This document shows, piece by piece, positions 24,543 to 33,637 of a stretch of 35,558 bases of DNA. The notes beneath the pieces were generated by a model. That model saw nothing but the letters and a program-made list of their open reading frames with translations, searched no databases and was not told the DNA's origin. The position numbers and the translations under genes are program-made. Positions within the stretch are counted from its first letter, which is position 1; each line of letters starts with the position of its first letter. The DNA comes from Paracoccaceae bacterium. GTDB taxonomy: Bacteria > Pseudomonadota > Alphaproteobacteria > Rhodobacterales > Rhodobacteraceae. The DNA is taken from positions 1-35,558 of the forward strand of contig SKNG01000341.1 in NCBI GenBank assembly GCA_007120685.1, written 5' to 3'.

Positions 24543-26147
24543 ATGGTGAATATCGGCAATTCCCTGGCCGTAGGCATGCTGTTGGCCTGGCCCCTGGTCA
24601 TTGTCCTGATGTTCCGCGTCATGACGCTGGAGCGTGCGCTGATCTGGTCGATCCTGGGCGGCTACATGCTGCTGCCGCAGGTGACCGAGATCAACTTTCC
24701 CGGCATTCCCGCCTTCAACAAGACATCCCTGCCCAACCTGACAGCCTTTGTGGTGATCGTCGTCATGGCCGGGCGATTGCCGCATCTGCTGCCCCGGTCG
24801 CTGATCGCCAGAGCTCTGGTGCTGCTGCTGGCGCTCAGTCCGGCAATGACGGTGCTGAACAACCTGGATTCCATCCGCTTCGGGCTGCAAAGCGTCGGCG
24901 GATTGCAGGTCTACGATCCCAGCAGATTGGTGCAGGGCGATCTGCCGGGGCTGCGGGCCTACGACTCCGCCTCTGAACTGGCGCGGCAGCTTATCATGCT
25001 GATGCCCTTCTTTCTGGCCCGCCACTACCTGCGCAGCGAGGCCGCGATCACAGAAATCCTGCGCGCGTTGGTGGTCGCCGGGCTGATCTATGCGCTGCCG
25101 ATGGTCTTCGAGGTGCGCTTCAGCCCGCAGTTGCACACCTGGGTCTACGGGTTCATCCAGCACGACTTCATCCAGGCGATCCGTGCCGGCGGCTTCCGGC
25201 CCTTCGTTTTCATGCCACACGGGCTGTGGGTGGCCTTCTTTGCCTTCATGACCGCCATGGCCGGCGTGGCGCTGACGATGACGGCGAAACCAGGCAAGCG
25301 CCGTCAGATGGTCGTCGTCACGCTGATCCTCGTGGCGCTGGTGCCGCTGTGCAAGTCACTTGGGGCGATCGTCTTCGCGCTTGCCCTAATCCCTGCCCTG
25401 CTTTTCCTTCCCGCCCGGGTGCATCTTCTTTTCGGCCTGTTGGTTTCGGTTCTGGTTCTGGCCTATCCAATGATGCGGGGGGCCGGGCTGATCCCAACCG
25501 CGCAGATCGTCGAGCGTGTCGAGCGTATCAGCGAGGAGCGGTCGCAATCCCTGCAATACCGTTTCGACAACGAAGACCGCGTTTTCGAGCATGTCCGCGA
25601 AAAGCCGGTCCTGGGCTGGGGCAGCTGGGGTCGGTTCATGCCGCGCGATCCGATGACAGGCGAAACCCGCGTGGTGGTCGACGGGCTGTGGATCATCACC
25701 ATCGGGCAGTTCGGCTGGTTAGGGTATCTGGCACTGTTCGGCCTGCTGGTGATGCCGCTGATGTCGATCTGGTGGCAGGGGCGACGCGCACAGGCCCCGC
25801 CGATCCCGATTTCGGTATCAGCGCTGGTTCTGATTTATGCGGCGAACGTGCTGGATCTGCTGCCGAACGCCACATTGGTGCCGTTTTCGCTGCTCATTGG
25901 CGGCGCGTTGCTGGGTTATGCCGAAGATCTGCGTCGGGTCCTGGACGCACGCCAAAGCCAGCCTGGGGTACGTGGTCATGACAATGTGATCCTTGGAAAA
26001 GCTGCCGCGGGCAGGCCGCCGCTTGCGCAACCCTGGGCGCCGGGCGGTCTTCTCAACGTCAGGCGCGCGCGCGCCAACCCGCCGCATCAACCGGATCAAC
26101 CGGATCAACCGGATCGACAATCGCCCGGCCGGCGCACCCTGCTGTAG
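24543..26147 (+). CDS. Wzy/O-antigen-ligase-like membrane polymerase
   Basis: The 534-residue protein has about ten hydrophobic spans. The longest cytoplasmic or periplasmic loop holds 'YRFDNEDRVFEHVREKPVLG' and 'GWGSWGRFMPRD', the signature of Wzy and O-antigen ligases. Basic residues such as those in 'HDFIQAIRAGGFRPFVFMPH' fit the family. It is likely the repeat-unit polymerase, acting on the periplasmic face. ATG 24543 was chosen because the preceding 54 codons of the same frame are arginine- and proline-rich and not membrane-like. The C-terminal ~75 residues are hydrophilic and end in PDQ repeats from a 9-bp tandem repeat. Confidence 0.82.
   Translation: MVNIGNSLAVGMLLAWPLVIVLMFRVMTLERALIWSILGGYMLLPQVTEINFPGIPAFNKTSLPNLTAFVVIVVMAGRLPHLLPRSLIARALVLLLALSPAMTVLNNLDSIRFGLQSVGGLQVYDPSRLVQGDLPGLRAYDSASELARQLIMLMPFFLARHYLRSEAAITEILRALVVAGLIYALPMVFEVRFSPQLHTWVYGFIQHDFIQAIRAGGFRPFVFMPHGLWVAFFAFMTAMAGVALTMTAKPGKRRQMVVVTLILVALVPLCKSLGAIVFALALIPALLFLPARVHLLFGLLVSVLVLAYPMMRGAGLIPTAQIVERVERISEERSQSLQYRFDNEDRVFEHVREKPVLGWGSWGRFMPRDPMTGETRVVVDGLWIITIGQFGWLGYLALFGLLVMPLMSIWWQGRRAQAPPIPISVSALVLIYAANVLDLLPNATLVPFSLLIGGALLGYAEDLRRVLDARQSQPGVRGHDNVILGKAAAGRPPLAQPWAPGGLLNVRRARANPPHQPDQPDQPDRQSPGRRTLL
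26083..26118 (+). repeat. 9-bp tandem repeat in the Wzy-like tail
   Basis: Four units of CGGATCAAC (first and last each with one base change) run from 26083 to 26118, coding PDQPDQPD in the C-terminal tail. The unit is three codons, so expansion or contraction keeps the frame. Confidence 0.7.
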
Positions 26148-26184
26148 TCTACCGGGGGGTAATACCGGACGATGCCTTGTTCTT

Positions 26185-26199
26185 GCCCGCTTTGCGGGC
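26185..26199 (+). terminator. Hairpin between the Wzy-like gene and the PKS gene
   Basis: GCCCGC (26185-26190) and GCGGGC (26194-26199) form a 6-bp stem with a TTT loop, 38 nt after the polymerase stop and 61 nt before the PKS start. No T tract follows. It is either a weak terminator or an element separating the two transcripts. Confidence 0.4.
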
Positions 26200-26260
26200 C
26201 AATTCTGCCAGTGCATCCGGACAGGATGGCGAATTCATAGTAGAGTAAAGCCAAAGGTCG

Positions 26261-29200
26261 ATGACCGGTAGTGCAATGACAGAACCGCGGGACACCGATA
26301 TCGCAATCGTTGGTATGGCCGCCCACCTTCCCGGCGCGCCGTCGATTGGTGCCTACTGGACGAATCTGCGCGACGGTGTCTGCTCCATCCGCCGGCTGGA
26401 AGAGGCGGGGCTTCTGGAACAGGGCGAGGATCCGGCCCTGCTGCGCCATCCGGATTACGTGCCCTTCGCAGCGCCGCTTGACGGGTTTTCTGGCTTCGAC
26501 GCGGAATTCTTCGGCTTTTCACCCAAGGAAGCCGCCATCCTGGACCCCCAGCACCGGCAGTTCCTGGAGGTGGCATGGGAGGCACTGGAAAACGCCGCCC
26601 AGCGCGCAATGCCGGGGGACGGGCGCGTGGGTGTCTATGCCGGCTGCGGGATGGGCACCTATTTCTTCGTCAACCTGTGCTCCAACCGCGATCTGGTACG
26701 CGATGTGGGTCTGTTCCTGCTGCGCCATACCGGCAACGACAAGGATTTCCTGTCCACCCGCGTCAGCCATATCCTGGACCTTCGCGGCCCGGCGGTGAAT
26801 GTGCAGACAGCCTGTTCCACCTCTCTGGTCGCCGTGCATCAGGCGGTGCAAGCGCTTCTGGGTGGCGAATGCGACATGGCGCTGGCCGGGGGCGCGACCA
26901 TCGAACTGCCGCACGCGCGCGGCTATCTCTACAAGGAGAACGAGATCCTGTCGCCCGATGGCGCCTGCCATGCTTTCGACCACCGCGCGCAGGGCACGGT
27001 GTTCGGCTCTGGCGCGGGTTGCGTGGTGCTGAAGCGGCTGGCGGATGCGCAGCAGGACGGCGATCATGTCTGGGCGGTGATCAAGGGCAGCGCCATCAAC
27101 AATGACGGCGCACAGAAGGCCGGCTATCTGGCGCCCAGCGTTGAAGGACAGGCAGCGGCGGTGGCCGAGGCGCTGACGGTGGCCGGCGTCACGGCCGATT
27201 CCGTGGACTACGTCGAATGCCACGGCACCGGCACCTATCTGGGCGACCCGATCGAGGTGGCCGCGTTGACCCAGGCGTTCAGGGAAAGCACCGATGCCAG
27301 GGGTTTCTGCCGCATCGGATCGGTGAAAACCAATATCGGCCATCTGGACACGGCCGCCGGCGTGGCCAGCCTGATCAAGGCCGCGCTGGCGGTGCATCAC
27401 GGGCAGATGCCCCCCTCTCTGGGCTATGAGGCCCCCAACCCGGCCATCGACTTCGACAGCAGCCCGTTTCGCGTCAACGACAGGCTGACTGACTGGCCAA
27501 AGGCCGACCATCCGCGCCGGGCCGGGGTGAACAGCCTGGGCGTGGGCGGCACCAATGCCTTCGTTGTGCTGGAAGAACCGCCGGCGCCGGCGCCATCCGA
27601 AGAGTCCGACTGGCCGTTCCAGCTTCTGACCCTTTCCGGCCGCTCGAAGAACGCCCTGGATCAGGCCGGGGCCAATCTGGCCGCCCATCTGCAGGCACAG
27701 CCGGATCAGGCGCTGGCCGATGTGGCCTTCACCCTGATGGAGGGGCGCCGCCCGCAGCCGCGCCGCCGTGTGCTGGTGGCCGAGAACCACGCCGAAGCCG
27801 CCCGCCTGCTGGAAACCGGCGACAGGGGCCGGGTCTTTACTCATACCGCGCTGGATGACCCCGATATCGCCTTCATGTTCCCCGGCGGCGGCGCGCAATA
27901 CGCCGGCATGGCGCGCGACCTCTACGCCACCGAGCCCGTCTTTGCCGACTGGATGGACAAGGGTCTGGCGGTGCTGGAGCCAAAGCTGGATTATAACCTG
28001 CGCGCGCTCTGGCTGCCGGAGCCGGGGCAGGAAGGGGCGGCGAATGAGACGCTGAAGAAGCCCTCGGTGCAACTGCCGCTTATCATGATCACCGAATACG
28101 CGCTGGCGCAGATGCTGATCAGTTGGGGCGTGCGGCCCTCGGTGCTGATCGGCCATTCGATGGGCGAGAACACCGCCGCCTGCCTGGCCGGGGTGATGGG
28201 GTTCGAGGATTGCATCGGGCTGGTGCATCTGCGCGGGCGGCTGTTCGACACCGTGCCGGCCGGCGGCATGCTGTCGGTGCCGTTGTCGCTTCAGGCGCTG
28301 CAACCCCATCTGGACGATGATATCGACATCGCCAGCCTGAACGCGCCGGACCTGACGGTGGTTTCCGGCCCCGATGCCGCGCTGGATGCACTGGCCGCGC
28401 GGTTGGCAGGGCAGGACATCGCCACCCAGCGCATCGCCATCGACATCGCCGCGCATTCACGCATGCTGGAGCCGATCCTGGCCGATTTCCGCGCCTATCT
28501 GGCGCGGGTCCCGCTGCACGCGCCCAACCTGCCGATCATCTCCAACCGCACCGGCAAACCGCTGACGCCTGAGCAGGCGCAAAGCCCGGACTACTGGGTC
28601 GATCACCTGCGCCAGACGGTCCGTTTTGCCGACGGATTAGCGACCTTGGCCGAGCGGCCAGGCCGGATTTATATCGAGGTCGGCCCGGGCAAGGCGCTGT
28701 CCTCGCTGGCGCGGATGCAGGGCACGATCCCGGCTCAGCAGGTGCTGGCCGCGCTGCGCCACCCGGATGAGGATATCGCGGACGATCTCTATCATGTCGG
28801 GCTTCTGGGCCGAATCTGGGCGCTGGGCGGCAGCTTCGACACCGCCCAGCTTTGGGGCGAGGCACGCCGGCGCAGGGTGCCGCTGCCGACCTATCCTTTC
28901 CAGCGCAGCGACTATTTCATCCAGCCCGCCGCCGCGCAGGCCGCAAAAACGGTTAGCGAACCGATGCGGCTGGACGATATCGCCGACTGGGGCACGCGCC
29001 TGCACTGGCTGCCGCAGGGCGCGGCGCTGGATATCGATATCGAGACGGAACTGGGCGCGCGGCCGATCAACTGGTTGGTCTTCGCCGATGATGCGGGCGT
29101 CGCCGCCCCGGTAATCGACCGGCTGCGCGCGGCGGGGCATGGCCTGCAGGTGGTGCGCGCGGGCGATGTGTTCCGCCGGGTGGATGACGGCTGGCAGATC

Positions 29201-32200
29201 GCGCCGGAGCAGGGGCGGGCCGATTACGACCGGCTGGTGCAGGAGTTGATGGCCACGGGCACCATGCCCGATCGGATCGCGCATTTCTGGCTTGCCGAGG
29301 GCAAACCGCGCCACCGACCCGGGTCCAACCCCTTTCAGCACCATATGGAGCGCGGTTTCTACAGCCTGTTCTTCCTGGGCCAAGCCCTGGCAGATGAAGG
29401 GGTGAGCGACCCCCTGCACATCACCGTGGTTACCTGCGGCGCTGCGGCAGTGCGGGGTCAGGCGCTGGCCTTCCCGGAAAAGGCCACAATCGCCGGGCCG
29501 GTGGGCGTGATCCCGCGTGAATTGCCCGGAGTGACGGTGGCGACGCTGGATATCGAACCGGTAACGCGTAGCACGCCCCCGGCCGTTGACGCGGTGCTGG
29601 AAGAGATGCTGTCCACCCCCACCAACACCCGCGCCGCGCTGCGCGGCGGTCGGCGGATGGCGCAGGTGCTTCGGCCGCTGCCGCTGGAGCCGGGCATGGG
29701 GCCGGACATGCCGCAGGGTGCCGTATGGGTCATCACCGGCGGGTTCGGCGGCATCGGGCTGCGTCTGGCCGAGGAACTGCACCGCCGCCACGGTGCGAAA
29801 CTGGCGCTGATCGCCCGCACCCCGTTGCCACCGCGCGAGGAATGGGCGCGGCTAAAGGCCGACCCTGCAGACCCGCGCTCGCCACGCATCGCCGCCGTGG
29901 AACGGCTGGAGTCGCTGGGCGCGCAGGTCATGGTCGCCGGCGCCGATGTCTGCAACATCGTGCAGATGGGCGCCACGCTGGATCAGGTGCGCGCCACCCT
30001 CGGCCCCATCCACGGCGTGATCCACGCTGCCGGCCATATCGACGACGCCCCGCTCGCCGCGAAATCTCCCGCCGATATCGACGCGGTGCTGGCGCCGAAG
30101 CTGCACGGGCTGCGGGTGCTGGATCAGTTGCTGCCGGACGGGGCGATTGCCGAACTGATCCTGTTCTCCTCCACCTCCACTCTCACCACGCCGCTGGGCC
30201 AGGTCGATTATGTGGCAGCCAACGCCTATCTCAACGCCTTCGCCCAGTCCCGCGCGGGCGGCAAGACGCGGGTGATGGCGCTGGACTGGGGCATCTGGGC
30301 CGAGGTCGGCATGGCGGCCGAGGCGATGGCCGAGCGGCTGGGCAGCCCGAAACCCGCCCCGCTGCAACCCGTCGGTCTGCCGCTTCTGGCCCAAAGCGGG
30401 CAGGACGTGCGCCGGAACCGCCGCTTCAGCGCCCGCTATGACACGGCCATGTGGCTGCTGGACGAGCATCGCACCCGCGACGGCCGCGCGTTGGTGCCCG
30501 GCACGGGAATGGTGGAGATCGCTGCCCAGGCGCTGCGGGCACAGGGCGAAGAAGGGTCTTTCGAAATCCGCGACCTGATGTTCCTGCGCGCACTGGAAAT
30601 CGACGCCCCGCGCGATATCGCCGTGACGCTGGAACGCAGCGACGAGGGGTATGACTTCACCCTGCAATCGGTGGTCGAGGTCAAGGGCCGGCGCGGCCTT
30701 GTGACCCATGCACAGGCGCGGTTGGTGCTTGGCCAGACGGACGCGGCGCCGAAGCTCGACCCGGCGGCGATAGAAGCGCGCTGTGCGCAGGGGGTTGAGC
30801 AAAGCGCTGCCGGGCTGCCGGTCGCGCAAGAGGTGCATCTGGCCTTCGGCCCGCGCTGGCGGGTGCTGAACCGGCGCGGCTATGGCGCGGGCGAGGGGTT
30901 TGCGCGGCTCTCATTGCCGCAGGCGTTCCGCCAGGAGGCTGGCAACGGCTATGTTATGCACCCGGCGCTGATGGATATTGCCACCGGCTGGGCCATGGCT
31001 CTGGCGCCGGGCTATGACGTCGGCGCGCTTTGGGTGCCACTGTCTTACGCGCGGGTGCAAGTGTTCCGCGCCCTGCCTGCGCTGATCGTCAGCTGGGTGC
31101 GGGCGGTTCCCTGCGAGGCCGGTTTTGCGCGGTTCGACATCACGTTGGCCAGTCCAAATGGCACGGTCTGCGCCGAGATCACCGGCTTTTCCATGAAGCA
31201 ACTGGCCGAGGGGCTGGGCGCCCCCGCGCCCTTCCTGCCCGGTGAGATCGTCTATGAGGACGGCCCGGCGCAGGCCGCGCGCGACCTGAACGAGGCCGAG
31301 GCGCGGCTGGCGCGGAACCTGACCATGGGTATCCGGCCGGACGAGGGGGCCGAGGCTTTTTTCCGCGCTCGGGCGGCGGGGCAGGCGGTGGTGGTCGTCT
31401 CGTCGATATCGCTGCCGGAACTGATTGCCGAGGCCGAGGCCGGCATGGTCGAAGAACCGGGCGAGGGCCAGAGTTTCGACCGGCCGGATCTGGACAGCGC
31501 CTATGTCGCGCCGCGCAACGAGATCGAGGCGCGGCTGGTGGGTTTCTGGGAGGAACTGCTGGGCGTCGGCGGCGTGGGGGTGGAGGATTCCTTCTTCGAC
31601 CTCGGCGGGCACTCGCTGATCGCCGTGCGGCTGTTTGCGAAGATCAAGAAGGCGTTTGCCGTGGAATTCCCCATCTCGGTCCTGTTTGAGGCGCCGACGA
31701 TTGCCGCCTGCGCCGCGATGATCGCCGAACGCACCGGCATCGACACCGGCGCCCCCGACAGTGACGCCCCGGCAAAACCCGCCCGGCGGTTCGAGTTCCT
31801 GGTGCCGATGCATCAGGGCGAGGGAGGCGCGAAAACCCCCTTCTTCCTGGTCGCTGGCATGTTCGGCAATGTGCTGAACCTGCGCCATCTGGCCGGGCTT
31901 CTGGGCCGAGACCGGCCGTTCTACGGGCTGCAGGCGCGCGGGCTTCTGGGCGATAGCGAACCGCACAGCCGGCTGGACGACGCCGCGCGCGACTATATCG
32001 CCGAGCTGCGCCAGGTGCAGCCGCATGGCCCCTATCTGATCGGCGGGTTTTCCGGCGGCGGGCTGACCGCGCTGGAAATGGCCCGCGCGCTGCGCGCCGA
32101 GGGCGAGGAGGTCGCGCTGCTGACCCTGCTCGATACGCCGGTGCCCCTGCGCCCGGGCCTGAGCCGCGCCGACAAGGCGCTGATCAAGCTGCAGGAATTC

Positions 32201-32692
32201 AGGCGCAAGGGGCCGGGGTATCTGACCGAGTGGCTGCGCGCGCGGCGCGACTGGAAGGTCACAGAGGCGCGCATGGCGGCAGAGGCAATGGGCGAGGGCG
32301 AAGGTGCCTTTCACAACCGCCGGATCGAAGCCGCCTTCCGCGAGGCGCTGCCGCATGTGGTGATGGCCGAGTATGACGCGCCCGTGGCGCTGTTCCGCCC
32401 GCCGCTGGACCGGCACTGGAAGGTCACGGGCGGACGCTGGGTCAGCCGCGAAAAGGAGTTCGTCAGTCCCGACAACGACTGGTCACGATGGATGCCGCGG
32501 CTTTCGGTGCACGAGGTGCCGGGCGATCACGATTCGATGGTGCTGGAGCCCAATGTGCGCGTGATGGCGGCAACGCTGCGCGCCCTGATCGAAAGCGCCG
32601 AGGAAGCGCAGGCATCGGCGGGCCGGCAAAAGGCAACCGACACGCCCGCGCCCGAGGCGTCCATGCCGCAATCGCTGCGCGGGGCGGCGTGA
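26261..32692 (+). CDS. Type I polyketide synthase, KS-AT-KR-DH-carrier-TE
   Basis: The protein has 2143 residues. KS (~11-435): C185 in 'TACSTSL', H321 in 'ECHGTGT', H361 in 'NIGHLD'. AT (~530-835): S633 in 'GHSMGE'. A structural KR half (~918-1150) precedes the active KR (~1153-1340) with 'TGGFGGIG', Y1317 in 'GQVDYVAANAYLN' and an IDD that resembles the B-type LDD. DH (~1385-1645): H1403 and D1572, but the DxxxQ/H position is glycine. Carrier (~1748-1827): S1785 in 'DLGGHSLIAV', the form usual in NRPS. TE (~1845-2110): S1931 in 'GGFSGGG', D1958, H2090. No ER domain is seen. The start is ATG 26261 with AAAGG close by; ATG 26276 is an alternative. The stop overlaps the next ATG (TGATG). Confidence 0.93.
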   Translation: MTGSAMTEPRDTDIAIVGMAAHLPGAPSIGAYWTNLRDGVCSIRRLEEAGLLEQGEDPALLRHPDYVPFAAPLDGFSGFDAEFFGFSPKEAAILDPQHRQFLEVAWEALENAAQRAMPGDGRVGVYAGCGMGTYFFVNLCSNRDLVRDVGLFLLRHTGNDKDFLSTRVSHILDLRGPAVNVQTACSTSLVAVHQAVQALLGGECDMALAGGATIELPHARGYLYKENEILSPDGACHAFDHRAQGTVFGSGAGCVVLKRLADAQQDGDHVWAVIKGSAINNDGAQKAGYLAPSVEGQAAAVAEALTVAGVTADSVDYVECHGTGTYLGDPIEVAALTQAFRESTDARGFCRIGSVKTNIGHLDTAAGVASLIKAALAVHHGQMPPSLGYEAPNPAIDFDSSPFRVNDRLTDWPKADHPRRAGVNSLGVGGTNAFVVLEEPPAPAPSEESDWPFQLLTLSGRSKNALDQAGANLAAHLQAQPDQALADVAFTLMEGRRPQPRRRVLVAENHAEAARLLETGDRGRVFTHTALDDPDIAFMFPGGGAQYAGMARDLYATEPVFADWMDKGLAVLEPKLDYNLRALWLPEPGQEGAANETLKKPSVQLPLIMITEYALAQMLISWGVRPSVLIGHSMGENTAACLAGVMGFEDCIGLVHLRGRLFDTVPAGGMLSVPLSLQALQPHLDDDIDIASLNAPDLTVVSGPDAALDALAARLAGQDIATQRIAIDIAAHSRMLEPILADFRAYLARVPLHAPNLPIISNRTGKPLTPEQAQSPDYWVDHLRQTVRFADGLATLAERPGRIYIEVGPGKALSSLARMQGTIPAQQVLAALRHPDEDIADDLYHVGLLGRIWALGGSFDTAQLWGEARRRRVPLPTYPFQRSDYFIQPAAAQAAKTVSEPMRLDDIADWGTRLHWLPQGAALDIDIETELGARPINWLVFADDAGVAAPVIDRLRAAGHGLQVVRAGDVFRRVDDGWQIAPEQGRADYDRLVQELMATGTMPDRIAHFWLAEGKPRHRPGSNPFQHHMERGFYSLFFLGQALADEGVSDPLHITVVTCGAAAVRGQALAFPEKATIAGPVGVIPRELPGVTVATLDIEPVTRSTPPAVDAVLEEMLSTPTNTRAALRGGRRMAQVLRPLPLEPGMGPDMPQGAVWVITGGFGGIGLRLAEELHRRHGAKLALIARTPLPPREEWARLKADPADPRSPRIAAVERLESLGAQVMVAGADVCNIVQMGATLDQVRATLGPIHGVIHAAGHIDDAPLAAKSPADIDAVLAPKLHGLRVLDQLLPDGAIAELILFSSTSTLTTPLGQVDYVAANAYLNAFAQSRAGGKTRVMALDWGIWAEVGMAAEAMAERLGSPKPAPLQPVGLPLLAQSGQDVRRNRRFSARYDTAMWLLDEHRTRDGRALVPGTGMVEIAAQALRAQGEEGSFEIRDLMFLRALEIDAPRDIAVTLERSDEGYDFTLQSVVEVKGRRGLVTHAQARLVLGQTDAAPKLDPAAIEARCAQGVEQSAAGLPVAQEVHLAFGPRWRVLNRRGYGAGEGFARLSLPQAFRQEAGNGYVMHPALMDIATGWAMALAPGYDVGALWVPLSYARVQVFRALPALIVSWVRAVPCEAGFARFDITLASPNGTVCAEITGFSMKQLAEGLGAPAPFLPGEIVYEDGPAQAARDLNEAEARLARNLTMGIRPDEGAEAFFRARAAGQAVVVVSSISLPELIAEAEAGMVEEPGEGQSFDRPDLDSAYVAPRNEIEARLVGFWEELLGVGGVGVEDSFFDLGGHSLIAVRLFAKIKKAFAVEFPISVLFEAPTIAACAAMIAERTGIDTGAPDSDAPAKPARRFEFLVPMHQGEGGAKTPFFLVAGMFGNVLNLRHLAGLLGRDRPFYGLQARGLLGDSEPHSRLDDAARDYIAELRQVQPHGPYLIGGFSGGGLTALEMARALRAEGEEVALLTLLDTPVPLRPGLSRADKALIKLQEFRRKGPGYLTEWLRARRDWKVTEARMAAEAMGEGEGAFHNRRIEAAFREALPHVVMAEYDAPVALFRPPLDRHWKVTGGRWVSREKEFVSPDNDWSRWMPRLSVHEVPGDHDSMVLEPNVRVMAATLRALIESAEEAQASAGRQKATDTPAPEASMPQSLRGAA

Positions 32693-33636
32693 TGACGCGG
32701 GTCAACTGCATCGTCCTGAACTGGCGCACGGCAGAGATGACGCTGCAGGCCGTGACGGCTGCCGAGCGCGCGATGGAGGGGATCGAGGGCGCGATCACGG
32801 TTGTCGACAACGATTCGCAGGATGGCTCCTTCGAGCGGTTGCACGCGGCGCTGTCCGACCGGCCCCTGGTGCAGGTCATCCAGTCCGGGCGCAATGGCGG
32901 CTTCGGCGCTGGGAACAATGTCGGCATCCGTGCCTGCCTGCCGGGTGGGGCGCGCGCGGATTATGTCTATATCCTGAACTCGGATGCCTTTCCCGCGCCG
33001 GATGCCATCAGCCAGCTGCTGGCCCATATGGAGGCAAACCCCCGCACCGGTTTCGCCGGCAGTCTTATCCACGGCCCAGACGGCGCGCCGCATGTATCTG
33101 CCTTCCGCTTTCCCGGCATCGCCAGCGAATTCGAGGGCGCGGCAAAGCTGGGCCCGGTCTCTCGGGCGCTGGCGCGCTACATCGTGCCGCTGCCGCCACC
33201 GCAAGGCACCACCCGGGTGGATTGGCTTGCCGGGGCCAGCGTGATGATGCGGCAGTCGATGCTGGACAAAATCGGTCTCTTTGACGAGACCTTCTTTCTG
33301 TATTTCGAGGAAACCGACCTGATGCTGCGCGGCGCGCGCGCAGGCTGGGCTACCAACTATGTGGTTGAAAGCCGGGTAATGCATATCGGTTCGGCCAGCA
33401 CCGGCATGAAGCAATGGCGGCGCGTGCCGGGATACTGGTTCGATTCGCGATGGCATTACTTTGCCAAGAACCATGGCCGGTCGTATGCTGGCTTGGCCAC
33501 TGTAGTGCATCTGGCGGGACTGGGCCTGCACCGGTTGCGCATTGCAGTGCAGCGCGGCAAGGCAAGCAACGCGCCACATTATTTTCGCGATCTTGTGAAA
33601 CACAGTCTGGGATCACCCATGCGCCCGGAGAAATGA
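32692..33636 (+). CDS. GT2-family glycosyltransferase, rhamnosyltransferase-like
   Basis: The 314-residue GT-A enzyme has 'VNCIVLNWRTAEMTLQAV', 'ITVVDNDSQDGSFERL', 'QSGRNGGFGAGNNVGIR', 'YVYILNSDAFPAPDAI' (metal-binding acid), 'WLAGASVMMRQSMLDKIGLF' and 'LYFEETDLMLRGARAGW'. This is the pattern of WbbL-like rhamnosyltransferases. No membrane span is evident. The ATG shares one base with the PKS stop, and the NRPS starts one base after its own stop (TGACATG). The three genes must therefore be translated from one message, which argues for a role in glycosylating the assembly-line product rather than the exopolysaccharide. Donor sugar unknown. Confidence 0.87.
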   Translation: MTRVNCIVLNWRTAEMTLQAVTAAERAMEGIEGAITVVDNDSQDGSFERLHAALSDRPLVQVIQSGRNGGFGAGNNVGIRACLPGGARADYVYILNSDAFPAPDAISQLLAHMEANPRTGFAGSLIHGPDGAPHVSAFRFPGIASEFEGAAKLGPVSRALARYIVPLPPPQGTTRVDWLAGASVMMRQSMLDKIGLFDETFFLYFEETDLMLRGARAGWATNYVVESRVMHIGSASTGMKQWRRVPGYWFDSRWHYFAKNHGRSYAGLATVVHLAGLGLHRLRIAVQRGKASNAPHYFRDLVKHSLGSPMRPEK

Positions 33637-33637
33637 C

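Noticed and set aside
24318..25220. Upstream extension of the GT26 frame
   Set aside because: It is antisense to the Wzy-like gene; the ATG at 24317 begins the family similarity.
26519..28456. 645-codon minus-strand open frame
   Set aside because: It lies antisense to the KS and AT domains, whose catalytic residues are intact. The protein is rich in H, R, G and Q as in shadow frames.
29000..29700. DH domain between AT and KR of the PKS
   Set aside because: The region reads as the structural half of a KR (nucleotide-fold strands, no HxxxGxxxxP motif).
30911..32416. 501-codon minus-strand open frame
   Set aside because: It is antisense to the DH, carrier and TE domains and shows no domain of its own.
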